Below are positions 53,156 through 61,688 of a stretch of 64,000 bases of DNA, piece after piece. The position numbers were made by a program, and so were the translations under genes. Under the pieces are notes generated by a model that saw nothing but the letters and a program-made list of their open reading frames with translations, searched no databases and was not told where the DNA came from. The stretch spans positions 423,831 to 487,830 of the forward strand of contig NZ_CP047080.1 of the NCBI RefSeq assembly GCF_030408595.1, given 5' to 3'. Source of the DNA: Corynebacterium canis (GTDB taxonomy: Bacteria > Actinomycetota > Actinomycetes > Mycobacteriales > Mycobacteriaceae). Positions within the stretch are counted from its first letter, which is position 1. The number at the start of each line of letters is the position of its first letter.

Positions 53156-54006
53156 GATGCCTGTTCCTTGTAATGGTCTAGGAAGATATCGTCCAAACCG
53201 GCGCTGGTGCACGTGATTCCGGTGGCCGAGGCATTCAAAAGCTTTTGCAATTGGTTCGGGACCTCGGCGGCGGGGTAGAGGTGGTCGTGCACGCTGCCAT
53301 CGGGGAGCGTGGCCACGATTCTTGAGCCCCGCAGGTGGGTCAGGTCTTCCAACCGTCCCGATTCTACGAGCTTTCCGGCGCGGATAATGCTGATGTCATC
53401 GGCCAGTTCCTGGACCTCCGAAAGGATGTGGCTGGACAATAATACCGACGCGCCTTCGTTCACCCGTTCCCGCAAGCATGCACCGAACTCGCGTTCCATG
53501 AGCGGGTCGAGCCCGGAGGTGGGTTCGTCAAAGACCAAGACATCGGCGTCCGCGGCCAGCGCGGCGATCAGCATTACCTTTTGCCGGTTTCCCTTTGAGT
53601 ACGCCCGGATCCGCTTGGACGGGTCGAATTGGAAACGCTCGATCAATTCGGCGCGCCGGGCCGGGTTGTCCCCGTGATGCCGATCCCGCAGCCGCGCCAG
53701 CGTCGCCAGCGCTTCCGCGCCGGTCAGGTGTGGCCACAGCGCGACATCACCCGGCACGTATGCAACCCTTCGCGTAGCCGCCGCCGGGTGTGCCGTGGGG
53801 TCGTGCCCCAGGAGGCGCAGCGTTCCGGCATCCGGGCGGATCAGCCCCAGCAGGGAGCGGATTGTCGTGGACTTTCCGGAACCGTTCGGTCCAAGGAATC
53901 CGTGTACGGTGCCCGTTCGGACCCGCAGGTCTAAATGGTCAACGGCCGGCACGCCGCCGTATTTTTTCACCAAACCAGTAATTTCAATGGGGAAGGAATC
54001 AGTCAT
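53152..54006 (-). CDS. ABC exporter ATP-binding protein
   Basis: 284 residues. Walker A GPNGSGKSTT near 39, Q-loop region near 86, signature YSKGNRQKV near 137 in place of LSGGQ, Walker B DVLVFDEPTSGLDP near 160, and switch His in LLSSHILSE near 193. A C-terminal domain of about 70 residues follows, as in antibiotic exporters of the DrrA/CcmA group. ATG 54006 is six bases after a MerR-type -10. First gene of an ATPase-permease-regulator operon; may also energise permease 1. Confidence 0.93.
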   Translation of the reverse strand: MTDSFPIEITGLVKKYGGVPAVDHLDLRVRTGTVHGFLGPNGSGKSTTIRSLLGLIRPDAGTLRLLGHDPTAHPAAATRRVAYVPGDVALWPHLTGAEALATLARLRDRHHGDNPARRAELIERFQFDPSKRIRAYSKGNRQKVMLIAALAADADVLVFDEPTSGLDPLMEREFGACLRERVNEGASVLLSSHILSEVQELADDISIIRAGKLVESGRLEDLTHLRGSRIVATLPDGSVHDHLYPAAEVPNQLQKLLNASATGITCTSAGLDDIFLDHYKEQAS

Positions 54007-54012
54007 GCCACC

Positions 54013-54043
54013 ATTCTCAGGTGTGACGCTGCGTCGTAGTCAA
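54013..54043 (-). promoter_or_regulatory. MerR-type promoter of the ABC operon
   Basis: Minus strand: -35 TTGACT (54043-54038), 19-bp spacer ACGACGCAGCGTCACACCT, -10 GAGAAT (54018-54013), six bases, ATG. The dyad GACGC-A-GCGTC is nearly perfect. Confidence 0.87.
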
Positions 54044-54141
54044 CCCCCGTCCGCAGCAATATCTCACCCCAAAACAAATTGCGCACAACAAAAATAGCAA
54101 ATCTCATTCCGTTCGTCATTCTGTGCGCCTAACCTAGGAGT

Positions 54142-55557
54142 ATGCGCCCCCTTTACACAGTTGAACAGGTCCGTGCCGCGGAGGCGCCTCTCCTCGCGGC
54201 GCAGCAACGCCCAGACGAACTCATGCGCAAGGCCGCGCACCAGGTCGCCCGCGCCGCCCAAGACATGCTCGATAGTAAGTATGGTCGAATCCTGGTGCTC
54301 GCGGGTTCGGGCGGAAACGGCGGAGACGCGCTCTATGCGGCCACCGAACTTAAAGCCGCCTCGCTCGAAGCGGTCCTGATGGGCGGCCGCGTCCACCAGC
54401 CCGCGTTAGCTGCGTTCGAGGCTGCGGGAGGGACGGTCGTCGAAAAGCCGCTAGGTGAATACGCGCTGGTTATCGACGGTATTACCGGTATCGGTGGTAC
54501 GGGAGCGCTGCGCGATTGGGCGGCGGGGATAGTCGCAAGCATTGATGCGCCGGTGCTTTCCGTGGATATCCCCTCGGGCGTGGATGCGGATACCGGTGCC
54601 ACGCATGGGGCGCACGTCAAGGCTCGCCGCACCATTACCTTCAGCGGACTGAGATACGCACATGCGTTTGCCTCGGCGTGCGGCGAGGTGACCGTGGCCG
54701 ACATCGGACTGGAGTTCGAACCCGCCGACGCCTTTTTGTGGAACGCCCTCACGGATAACCTCCCGCTAAAGCTTGAACCCGGCGAATCCGACGATAAATA
54801 CACCGGCGGCGTCGTGGGCATTTGCGCTGGCAGCACGCAATACCCCGGCGCCGGGATCATGTGTTCGATCGCTGCGGTGCGGGCCACCCCCAGCATGGTG
54901 CGCTATATCGGCGATATCTGCCCGCTCCCCGAAATCGTCCCGCACCCCAGCATCGCCGAAGCCGCCCGCGTGCAAGCCTGGGTTTACGGCCCTGGGCGGG
55001 GCGAACGCGACGAACTCGCCGAATTGCTCGCCCGCCCGGAAGCGTTGCTTATCGACGCCTCCGGGCTTACCGTACTCGCCCGCGACGCCGCACTCCGCGA
55101 GCAGCTGATCGAACGCAAATTCCCCACGGTGCTGACGCCGCACGTCGGTGAGTTCGTACAACTGGTCGAGGGGTTCCGCTTGCCCGTAAACCTCGAGGAT
55201 TGGGTCGGTTCGGCCCGCGCGCTCGCCGTGCACACCGGCACCACCGTCCTGCTCAAGGGCCGACGCACGGTGATCACCGACGGCGTGAATCCCACGAACA
55301 TTGTGGACCTCGGCACCTCCTGGGCCGCTACCCCCGGATCCGGGGATGTGCTTTCCGGCCTCGCCGGCGCCTGGCTGGCCACCCCGCTGCTGGACAAATG
55401 GGGTGCCGTCAAGGTGATGACCCTCGCCGCGCTTATCCACGGGCAGGCCGCGGAAATCGCCGCCCGCACCGAATACGGCCACGCGCCGACCTCAGCCTCG
55501 CTGATCATCGACGCGATCCGCCCCGCTACTGCTCGAGTATGTGGTCCCGCTGGGTAA
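54142..55557 (+). CDS. nnr: Bifunctional NAD(P)HX epimerase / ADP-dependent dehydratase
   Basis: Repairs hydrated NADH and NADPH. 471 residues: NnrE domain (1-215) with ILVLAGSGGNGGDALYAA near 51, catalytic-type Asp in LVIDGITGIGGTG near 110 and DIPSGVDADTG near 143; NnrD domain (220-471) with GVVGICAGSTQYPGA near 223 and the ATP/ADP-site TPGSGDVLSG near 396. TAGGAGT precedes the ATG. Its 3' end is overlapped by a small gene on the other strand. LLIDASG near 303 is encoded by the over-represented 13-mer. Confidence 0.95.
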   Translation: MRPLYTVEQVRAAEAPLLAAQQRPDELMRKAAHQVARAAQDMLDSKYGRILVLAGSGGNGGDALYAATELKAASLEAVLMGGRVHQPALAAFEAAGGTVVEKPLGEYALVIDGITGIGGTGALRDWAAGIVASIDAPVLSVDIPSGVDADTGATHGAHVKARRTITFSGLRYAHAFASACGEVTVADIGLEFEPADAFLWNALTDNLPLKLEPGESDDKYTGGVVGICAGSTQYPGAGIMCSIAAVRATPSMVRYIGDICPLPEIVPHPSIAEAARVQAWVYGPGRGERDELAELLARPEALLIDASGLTVLARDAALREQLIERKFPTVLTPHVGEFVQLVEGFRLPVNLEDWVGSARALAVHTGTTVLLKGRRTVITDGVNPTNIVDLGTSWAATPGSGDVLSGLAGAWLATPLLDKWGAVKVMTLAALIHGQAAEIAARTEYGHAPTSASLIIDAIRPATARVCGPAG

Positions 55558-55642
55558 ACGCAAATACCGCAACGCCAAGAAACGTTAGGAAAAATAGCAC
55601 CTGCGCAAAAGCGAGCAGTTCTGGGACTCCGATTTTTGCCAT
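55526..55642 (-). CDS. 38-residue single-span membrane protein
   Basis: MAKIGVPELLAFAQVLFFLT is followed by FLGVAVFAFTQRDHILEQ: one transmembrane helix with a short charged tail. AAGGAG lies eight bases before the ATG at 55642, an ideal ribosome binding site, and TATAT (about 55670) upstream could be a -10. The last 32 bases overlap the end of nnr on the opposite strand. Small size hides it from most gene callers. Function unknown; the form is that of small membrane-complex subunits or stress peptides. Confidence 0.7.
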   Translation of the reverse strand: MAKIGVPELLAFAQVLFFLTFLGVAVFAFTQRDHILEQ

Positions 55643-55720
55643 TGCTCTCACTCCTTGCTGTGGTGGGATATACCTAAAGCATATTGGATGACGTATGCAC
55701 GAGTGGCACAATGAGCAATC

Positions 55721-56836
55721 ATGAACTTGCTCACCATCACCATTGATTTAGACGCCATCGCGCACAACACCCGCCTGCTCAAACAAAAGGCTGCGGGGGC
55801 GCAATTAATGTGCGTGGTCAAGGCTGATGGATATAATCATGGTGCGGCGCGGGTGGCAGCAACGATGGCCGCCCACGGGGCCGACCAGTTCGGCGTGGCC
55901 ACGTTGGCGGAGGCGTTGGCGCTGCGGGAAGCGGGAATTACACAGCCGATCCTTGCGTGGATTTGGACGCCCGATCAGGACGTCGTAGCTGCTCTTGATG
56001 CTGGCATCGAGCTGGGTGTTCCGAGCCTTGCCCACGCCGCGCACTTGGTGTCCCTGCGCCGCCCCGCCCGCGTGAGCGTGAAATTGGATACGGCGATGAA
56101 CCGGTCAGGCATTGACGTTGCGGAATGGGATACCGCGTTCCGCATGCTTATCGACGCCCCGCACCTCACCGTCACCGGACTCTTCTCCCATCTAGCATGC
56201 GCGGACGAGCCGGAAAACCCCCTCAATGATCAGCAGGTTGCGCTGTTCCGCAAGGCAATCGACCAAGCGCGCGGTGCGGGCCTGGATGTGCCCGTGAATC
56301 ACCTGGTCAACTCCCCGGGGTTGCTGACCCGGCCGGACGCCTACTTTGATATGGTCCGCCCGGGTATCGCGCTCTACGGGTACAGCCCGATCCCGGGTTT
56401 GAGTGCGGCTGCGGAAGGGCTGCGCCCCGCCATGACCTGGGAGTCCCGGATTACCGTGGTGAAAGAGATCCACGCTGGTGAAGGCGTGAGCTATGGGCAA
56501 ACCTGGCGCGCGCCAAGCGATGGATACACCGCCGTGGTCGCCTGCGGTTACGCCGACGGCCTGCCCCGAGCCCTGCAAGGATCGCTCGAAGTTTCGATCA
56601 ATGGCCGCCGCTACCCGCAGGTTGGCCGCGTCTGCATGGACCAAATCGTCCTGTGGCTAGGCGCTGGTGGGGAAGAGGCTCCGCCTGTCCAGCCCGGCGA
56701 CCGCGCCATTCTGTTCGGCCCCGCCGAGACCGGCGCCCTGACCGCCGATGATTTCGCCGCCGCCCTGGGCACCATAAACTATGAAGTGATCTGCAGCCCA
56801 CACGGCCGCACCACCCGCGCCTACCTGGGAGGATAA
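55721..56836 (+). CDS. alr: Alanine racemase
   Basis: PLP enzyme making D-alanine for peptidoglycan. 371 residues. The PLP Lys is in VVKADGYNHGA near 35 (most family members have KADAYGHG), the second catalytic Tyr in GVSYGQTW near 262, and the RxxxR/H-type segment MVRPGIALYG near 209. It starts at ATG 55721 without a clear ribosome binding site. tsaE follows after one base. The MLIDAPH peptide near 146 is encoded by the over-represented 13-mer. Confidence 0.95.
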   Translation: MNLLTITIDLDAIAHNTRLLKQKAAGAQLMCVVKADGYNHGAARVAATMAAHGADQFGVATLAEALALREAGITQPILAWIWTPDQDVVAALDAGIELGVPSLAHAAHLVSLRRPARVSVKLDTAMNRSGIDVAEWDTAFRMLIDAPHLTVTGLFSHLACADEPENPLNDQQVALFRKAIDQARGAGLDVPVNHLVNSPGLLTRPDAYFDMVRPGIALYGYSPIPGLSAAAEGLRPAMTWESRITVVKEIHAGEGVSYGQTWRAPSDGYTAVVACGYADGLPRALQGSLEVSINGRRYPQVGRVCMDQIVLWLGAGGEEAPPVQPGDRAILFGPAETGALTADDFAAALGTINYEVICSPHGRTTRAYLGG

Positions 56837-56837
56837 G

Positions 56838-57296
56838 ATGAAACGCCGCTTGGAAACCGCCGCAGATACCCAAGCCCTCGGCGAGGAAATAGGCCGCACC
56901 CTGCGCGCCGGAGATGTGGTAATTCTGGACGGCCCGCTCGGTGCCGGAAAGACCACCTTTACCCAGGGCCTTGCTCGGGGCTTGCAGGTCAAAGGCAAGA
57001 TCACCTCGCCCACGTTTGTTATCGCCCGGGAACACCGATCCTTGGTCGGCGGCCCGCCCTTGATCCACATTGATGCCTACCGGCTTCTCGACCAAGAAGG
57101 CGATCCCTTTGGCGCCTTGGATTCCCTGGACCTCGATTCCGAAATCGACGACGCCGTCCTCGTCGCCGAATGGGGTGGCGGCCTAGTGGAAAGAATCGCC
57201 GACCGGCACCTTCACGTCACCTTCGACCGCGAAACCGCAGTCCAGGAAGACCCCACCTCCGAGGCGCGCTATATCACCTGGGAATGGGTCGACTAA
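56838..57296 (+). CDS. tsaE: tRNA t6A biosynthesis ATPase TsaE
   Basis: P-loop ATPase partner of TsaB and TsaD in making threonylcarbamoyl-adenosine 37 of tRNA. 152 residues; Walker A LDGPLGAGKTTFTQG near 31, SPTFVIAREH near 58, and the HIDAYRL motif near 76 followed by EWGGGL near 111. AGGATAAG overlaps the alr stop region. tsaB and tsaD lie about 1.4 kb downstream, with a repeat and a cutinase-like gene between. Confidence 0.95.
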   Translation: MKRRLETAADTQALGEEIGRTLRAGDVVILDGPLGAGKTTFTQGLARGLQVKGKITSPTFVIAREHRSLVGGPPLIHIDAYRLLDQEGDPFGALDSLDLDSEIDDAVLVAEWGGGLVERIADRHLHVTFDRETAVQEDPTSEARYITWEWVD

Positions 57297-57320
57297 ACCC
57301 GCCCTGCCCCGTCCGCCGAT

Positions 57321-57500
57321 GGGTTGTGTGCAACCGTCGACCTGGGGCTGGTCTTTCTATTCTTCATTGGGGCCCCTAACGAAGAAATTCCGGACGAATC
57401 TGGCCCGAAAAGGCCGAAAAGGCCGCAGCTCGTCTTTCCATTCTTCGTTGACCACCCCAATGAAGAAATTCCGGACGATCGCAGGTCAGGGGTTGTGCCA
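57321..57500 (-). repeat. Dispersed double-hairpin element, copy 2
   Basis: Inverted copy of the 1609-1784 element: palindrome GGGTTGTGTGCAACC at its left edge, then on the minus strand two units of TCGTCCGGAATTTCTTC...GAAGAAT...AGAC. The inter-unit spacer differs and holds GGCCTTTTC repeats. Both copies lie between genes next to core genes (adk/map and tsaE). The remaining roughly 235 bases to 57736 hold no supported gene. Confidence 0.8.
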
Positions 57501-57736
57501 AATCCATCTGCCGTAGCCCCGACCAGCCTTAAACCCGCCCGCTCAGCCGATCACGGCCCGCACCCCTAGCCACGCAAGCTCAGTTTTCCCCCGTATGAGG
57601 GGTAGATAGCGCCATAAGCTTTCTGTATGGATCTAACAATGCGGTGTTCAGGGGGCACACGATACAGTCGCTGAGATTTGCGATCAATTTGTTACCAATT
57701 CCTGCCCCTGATCCCCGCGCGACCAGCAATAAGCTC

Positions 57737-58654
57737 ATGCACATGGGTACGCAAATTCTTCTCAGGCGACGCGTCGCCGCAGTTGGCGCGATGATTCTTG
57801 CGGCGACGGCGCTGGCCCAAGCCGAAACCCAGCCGGCGCTTGCAACGGCCGAGTCTATGTTCCAAGAATCTGAGACGCCCACGCCATGCCCGGCGGTGGT
57901 GGTGCTTGCGGCCCGCGGAAGCAGCGAGACGCGGTGGTTGGACGAGACGCTCCCCCCAGAGCCCTGGACGTTTACCCAGCCGGACCGCCAAGGCTGGGAG
58001 GGCAAGGCGCTGCACTTCATGTACCGGCACATCGATTCGTACGCACGTTCCACCTACGATATCGACCCGTTCGCCCAGGTGAGCTTCCTGCCGCTCGATG
58101 AGGGCTACCCGGCGGTGCCCGTCCTCGGCTCGGACGCGGGCTACGGCAGCATCCCTTTCGATCGCATGCACAAGAGTTCGCAGCTGGGTAGCGATAACGC
58201 CCTCCACACCATCGATGATTACGAGGCGGCCTCGGCCTGCCACCCAAAGTACCTGCTCACCGGCTATTCCCAGGGCGCCCTGGCGCTCCAACCCATCGAG
58301 GTGGAGCTCGAACAGCGCGGCCAATTCGCGGGTGTGATCTACCTCGGCAGCCCGGTAAAGGTGCATGCAGATCCGCGTAGCCATTTCATCGGCACGGATC
58401 TCCGCGACGGCGTGATGGTGCTCGACCCAGATTTGCTGGCCCCCGCAGCCCAGATCGCCCAGGCTCATCGCACCGAGTATTGCATCGAAACTGATTTCGT
58501 TTGCAATTTCGATCAGCACAATTCCGAGAATTTCGTCCTAGGTTTCGGCGGCGACCATAAGGACTATTTCAAGGGCCCGGCCTCCACCCAGGAGCAGCGC
58601 GATGCGGTGGCGGAGGATTTCCTCGAGTACGTGGCGGCGGCTACTGGCGGCTAG
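57737..58654 (+). CDS. Secreted cutinase-family serine esterase
   Basis: Exported alpha/beta-hydrolase. From ATG 57737 (ATG 57743 also possible) it has 305 residues, with a signal peptide (LLRRRVAAVGAMILAATALA) and cleavage near ALATA, then the cutinase fold. CPAVVVLAARGSSET near 54 carries the first Cys, LLTGYSQGALALQ near 172 the nucleophile Ser, and YCIETDFVCNFD near 253 the Cys pair and Asp. The His is in FGGDHKDYF near 274. Mycobacterial ESX-4 is also flanked by cutinase genes, but this one is far from ESX-4. Upstream start GTG 57644 is less likely because it puts a non-signal extension first. Confidence 0.85.
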   Translation: MHMGTQILLRRRVAAVGAMILAATALAQAETQPALATAESMFQESETPTPCPAVVVLAARGSSETRWLDETLPPEPWTFTQPDRQGWEGKALHFMYRHIDSYARSTYDIDPFAQVSFLPLDEGYPAVPVLGSDAGYGSIPFDRMHKSSQLGSDNALHTIDDYEAASACHPKYLLTGYSQGALALQPIEVELEQRGQFAGVIYLGSPVKVHADPRSHFIGTDLRDGVMVLDPDLLAPAAQIAQAHRTEYCIETDFVCNFDQHNSENFVLGFGGDHKDYFKGPASTQEQRDAVAEDFLEYVAAATGG

Positions 58655-58664
58655 GCTGTTAGCC

Positions 58665-59312
58665 GTGCTCGTTCTTGCGATTGATACCTCTACGCCGACC
58701 GTGGTGTCGGGTTTGGTGCGCGATGGCCACACGATTGCGCAGCGTATTCTTCCGGATTGCCGCCATCACAATGAGTCCTTGGTGCCCGCGATTCAGCAGT
58801 GTCTCGCGGAGGCCGCGGCGGGGTTCGCCGAGCTTGATGCCGTGGTTGTGGGTTGCGGTCCCGGCCCGTTTACGGGGCTGCGCGTGGGCATGGTGACCGG
58901 TGCGGCGTTGGCGGATGCCCTGCAGATTCCGGTGTACGGGGTTTGTTCCCTCGACGCGATCGCACAGCGTATCGACGCCGCGACGCTGCTGGTGGCCACG
59001 GATGCGCGGCGTCGAGAAGTATATTGGGCGAGGTATATAAACGGGGAGCGGGTCGTGGGCCCTGAGGTTGCCGCCCCGCAGAGTTTGGTGGAGCCCGCGG
59101 AGGTGGTGAATGTGCCTGCGCGCTATGCGGATGCGATCCCAGCGGCGGGCCGACGCGTGGACATGCACCCCACCCCGGAATCGTTGGTTTCCGTTGCTGT
59201 GTTCGACGGCTCGCCTGCGCCGTTGACGCCGCTTTATTTACGACGCCCCGACGCGAAAGAACCGAAGCCGAAGCCCAAGAGCCCTGCCGTCCCCGACGTG
59301 GTGATCGACTAG
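58665..59312 (+). CDS. tsaB: tRNA t6A biosynthesis protein TsaB
   Basis: Scaffold/protease-like partner of TsaD. GTG 58665 gives 215 residues beginning MLVLAIDTSTPTVVSGL, the ASKHA nucleotide-binding opening. GCGPGPFTGLRVGM is near residue 64. The C-terminal tail is Pro/Lys-rich (KEPKPKPKSPAV). The stop shares one base with the next start. In-frame codons back to 58602 overlap the preceding gene and are not used. Confidence 0.93.
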   Translation: MLVLAIDTSTPTVVSGLVRDGHTIAQRILPDCRHHNESLVPAIQQCLAEAAAGFAELDAVVVGCGPGPFTGLRVGMVTGAALADALQIPVYGVCSLDAIAQRIDAATLLVATDARRREVYWARYINGERVVGPEVAAPQSLVEPAEVVNVPARYADAIPAAGRRVDMHPTPESLVSVAVFDGSPAPLTPLYLRRPDAKEPKPKPKSPAVPDVVID

Positions 59313-59764
59313 TGCATATTCGTCGCTTGACCGTGGAGGATGCGCCCGCCTGCGCCGCTTGGGAGCGGATCCTTTTCCCCGGGGATGATCCGTGGCCTGC
59401 GGCGGCGTTTCGGGCGGAAATCCGCAGTCCGTTTAACTTTTATATCGGGTTATTTGATCCCGAACTGATTGGCTATGCGGGCCTGGCTATGTTGGGGCCT
59501 TCGAGCAGTCCGGAATTTGAGGTGCACACGATCGGGGTGGCCCCGGAGCGGCAGGGCGAGGGGTTGGGCAGGCAATTGATGGATCAGCTGATCGCCGCAG
59601 CGGATGAGTATGGCGGGCCGGTGTTTTTGGAGGTGCGTACGGATAATCTTGCGGCCATTGGATTGTATGAATCGTACGGGTTTACCATCACCGGGACGCG
59701 GAAAAACTACTATCACCCCTCGGGTGCGGATGCATACACGATGATGCGCGAAGGACGGAAATGA
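59312..59764 (+). CDS. rimI: Ribosomal protein S18-alanine N-acetyltransferase family (GNAT)
   Basis: 150-residue GNAT acetyltransferase. The acetyl-CoA motif [19 protein letters not shown] is near residue 76; the N-terminal half has [17 protein letters not shown] and the C-terminus [18 protein letters not shown], typical of RimI. GTG 59312 overlaps the tsaB stop; its own stop overlaps tsaD (ATGA), so tsaB-rimI-tsaD is one coupled operon. Substrate S18 is assumed from family and context. Confidence 0.9.
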   Translation: MHIRRLTVEDAPACAAWERILFPGDDPWPAAAFRAEIRSPFNFYIGLFDPELIGYAGLAMLGPSSSPEFEVHTIGVAPERQGEGLGRQLMDQLIAAADEYGGPVFLEVRTDNLAAIGLYESYGFTITGTRKNYYHPSGADAYTMMREGRK

Positions 59765-60801
59765 ATAGCACAATAGTTCTCGGTGTGGAATCTTCTTGCG
59801 ATGAAACCGGGGTGGGCATTGTGCGCGTCACGTGGGGTGACGGCGCGCCCCAATACGAGGTGCTTGCCGATGTCGTGGCTAGCTCCATGGAACAGCATGC
59901 GCGCTTCGGTGGCGTGGTTCCGGAGATCGCATCCCGGGCGCACCTAGAATCCATCGTGCCGGTGATGCGGGCCGCATTGGCCGAGGCGGGAATCGAACGT
60001 CCGGACGTGGTTGCCGCTACCATCGGCCCCGGTCTGGCAGGCGCGCTGCTGGTGGGTGCCAGCGCCGCCAAGGCTTATGCCGCCGCCTGGGGCGTGCCCT
60101 TCTACGGGGTGAATCACCTCGGCGGGCACGTGGCCGTCGCGGGTCTGGAGGGCGACGCCCTGGAGCACGCGGTGGCGCTATTGGTGTCCGGCGGGCACAC
60201 CCAATTGCTGGAGGTGCGTGGTCCGGAGCTGCGGGAACTCGGCTCCACCCTGGACGATGCCGCGGGCGAAGCCTATGACAAGGTGGCCCGCTTGCTGCGG
60301 TTGGGGTACCCGGGCGGGCCGGTGGTGGATAAGTTGGCGCGGCGGGGCGCGGTGACCATCGACTTCCCGCGCGGGCTGATGAAAAAGTCCGATTCGCGCT
60401 ATGACTTTTCCTTTTCCGGTTTAAAAACCGCCGTGGCGCGCTATGTGGAAGCGGCCGAACGCGCGGGCGAGGTGGTTTCGGTAGAGGACGTGTGCGCTTC
60501 CTTCCAGGAGGCGGTGTGCGACGTGCTTACCAAAAAGGCCATCTGGGCGTGCCAGGATGTGGGCGCCGAGGTGCTCTTGCTGGGCGGCGGGGTGGCCGCG
60601 AATTCCCGGTTGCGGGAGCTGGCCGCCGAACGCTGCCGCTCCGCGGGGGTGCGATTGCGTGTTCCATCCTTCAAACTCTGCACCGACAATGGGGTGATGA
60701 TCGCCACCTACGCCGCCCAACGCGTCGCCGCCGGTGCCGCGCCCTCCTCCCTGGCGGTGGGTTGCGATCCCGCCTTGGAGGTGGAGGTCGGCCAGCTGTA
60801 G
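59761..60801 (+). CDS. tsaD: tRNA threonylcarbamoyladenosine transferase TsaD
   Basis: Transfers the threonylcarbamoyl group to A37 of tRNA; metal-containing ASKHA protein. 346 residues: [15 protein letters not shown] near 6, metal-binding His pair in [12 protein letters not shown] near 120, [12 protein letters not shown] near 140, and [12 protein letters not shown] near 279. ATG 59761 overlaps the rimI stop. Confidence 0.96.
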   Translation: MNSTIVLGVESSCDETGVGIVRVTWGDGAPQYEVLADVVASSMEQHARFGGVVPEIASRAHLESIVPVMRAALAEAGIERPDVVAATIGPGLAGALLVGASAAKAYAAAWGVPFYGVNHLGGHVAVAGLEGDALEHAVALLVSGGHTQLLEVRGPELRELGSTLDDAAGEAYDKVARLLRLGYPGGPVVDKLARRGAVTIDFPRGLMKKSDSRYDFSFSGLKTAVARYVEAAERAGEVVSVEDVCASFQEAVCDVLTKKAIWACQDVGAEVLLLGGGVAANSRLRELAAERCRSAGVRLRVPSFKLCTDNGVMIATYAAQRVAAGAAPSSLAVGCDPALEVEVGQL

Positions 60802-60809
60802 CCCCGGAG

Positions 60810-61640
60810 TTAGCAGCAGTCCCAGGTATACAGCACGTTATCGAAGTTCAGGGCGGCCAGATCGGAAGGCTTGATAAAGAAATTCGCTATTCCGGAATCG
60901 CCGAACATAATGGTCACTTGGGAATCCGCCGAATCCTCGGTATCCACCTGAAGCAGCAATTCGTACTTTTCTTCGCCCGCCGCGGCGGCCTCTTCGCTGA
61001 GGTCGGTGCGCGGATCCCCTTGGGTGAAATAAGCCCAGCCGCCGCCGAAAATGGTATTGGTCGGGTTGAGGCCGAGCACGTCATACAGCGCGTCTTCGGT
61101 TTCTTCCGTGGCGAGCTCGGCGGGCAGCGTAAGATCCTCCACCTCGTAATCCTCCGAGGTGGGGAATTGGTCGAACAATTGCCCGTGCACCTCGAAGTAG
61201 CCGCCCCACAGCGCATCGGTCTGGTTCTTGAGCGTGCCTTCGAGGTGCCCGGCCGCCAATTCCGCCGCCGGGATATAGCGGACATGGTGCCCGGATTCGA
61301 AGCCATAGCAATCATCATCGCCGTGGAAGAATTGCAGCATGCCATCCGTAGGGTACCCGGGGCGCGCGGGGAGTTCCGCCAGGTTGAGCTGGGCAAGCAG
61401 CATCATCTTCTTGCCCTGCTTATCGGTTGGCCAGGGATGGTTCTTCGTAATCAGCGCGGGGCCGCCGATACGGGACCCGGTCAGGCTCGCGGTTGCGGTG
61501 AGCGTATCCACGCTCGTATCCTCCACGGCCACTCCCGTCAGGCGCAGCATGGTGGTGCGCCGACAATTGGACGTTAAGAAATCGCGGTAGCGCTCGAACT
61601 CTGCGGGGATTTCAGGGCGAAAAACTTCAGCGGATGTCAT
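60810..61640 (-). CDS. DUF1963 (YwqG-like) protein A
   Basis: 276 residues from ATG 61640 (AAGG eight bases upstream). DUF1963 pattern: GSRIGGPALITKNHPWP near 58, LLAQLNLAELP near 82, MLQFFHGDDDCYGF near 103, FGGGWAYFTQGDPR near 200 and the final IMFGDSGIANFFIKPSDL with LYTWDCC end. Soluble, no catalytic motif known. It is paralogous to the next gene on the same strand and convergent with tsaD. Such proteins often occur as tandem copies; role unknown. Confidence 0.8.
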   Translation of the reverse strand: MTSAEVFRPEIPAEFERYRDFLTSNCRRTTMLRLTGVAVEDTSVDTLTATASLTGSRIGGPALITKNHPWPTDKQGKKMMLLAQLNLAELPARPGYPTDGMLQFFHGDDDCYGFESGHHVRYIPAAELAAGHLEGTLKNQTDALWGGYFEVHGQLFDQFPTSEDYEVEDLTLPAELATEETEDALYDVLGLNPTNTIFGGGWAYFTQGDPRTDLSEEAAAAGEEKYELLLQVDTEDSADSQVTIMFGDSGIANFFIKPSDLAALNFDNVLYTWDCC

Positions 61641-61688
61641 GGTTGAAAACCTTACATAACGCCCATGACACCCCGCGCTCATGTTCGA

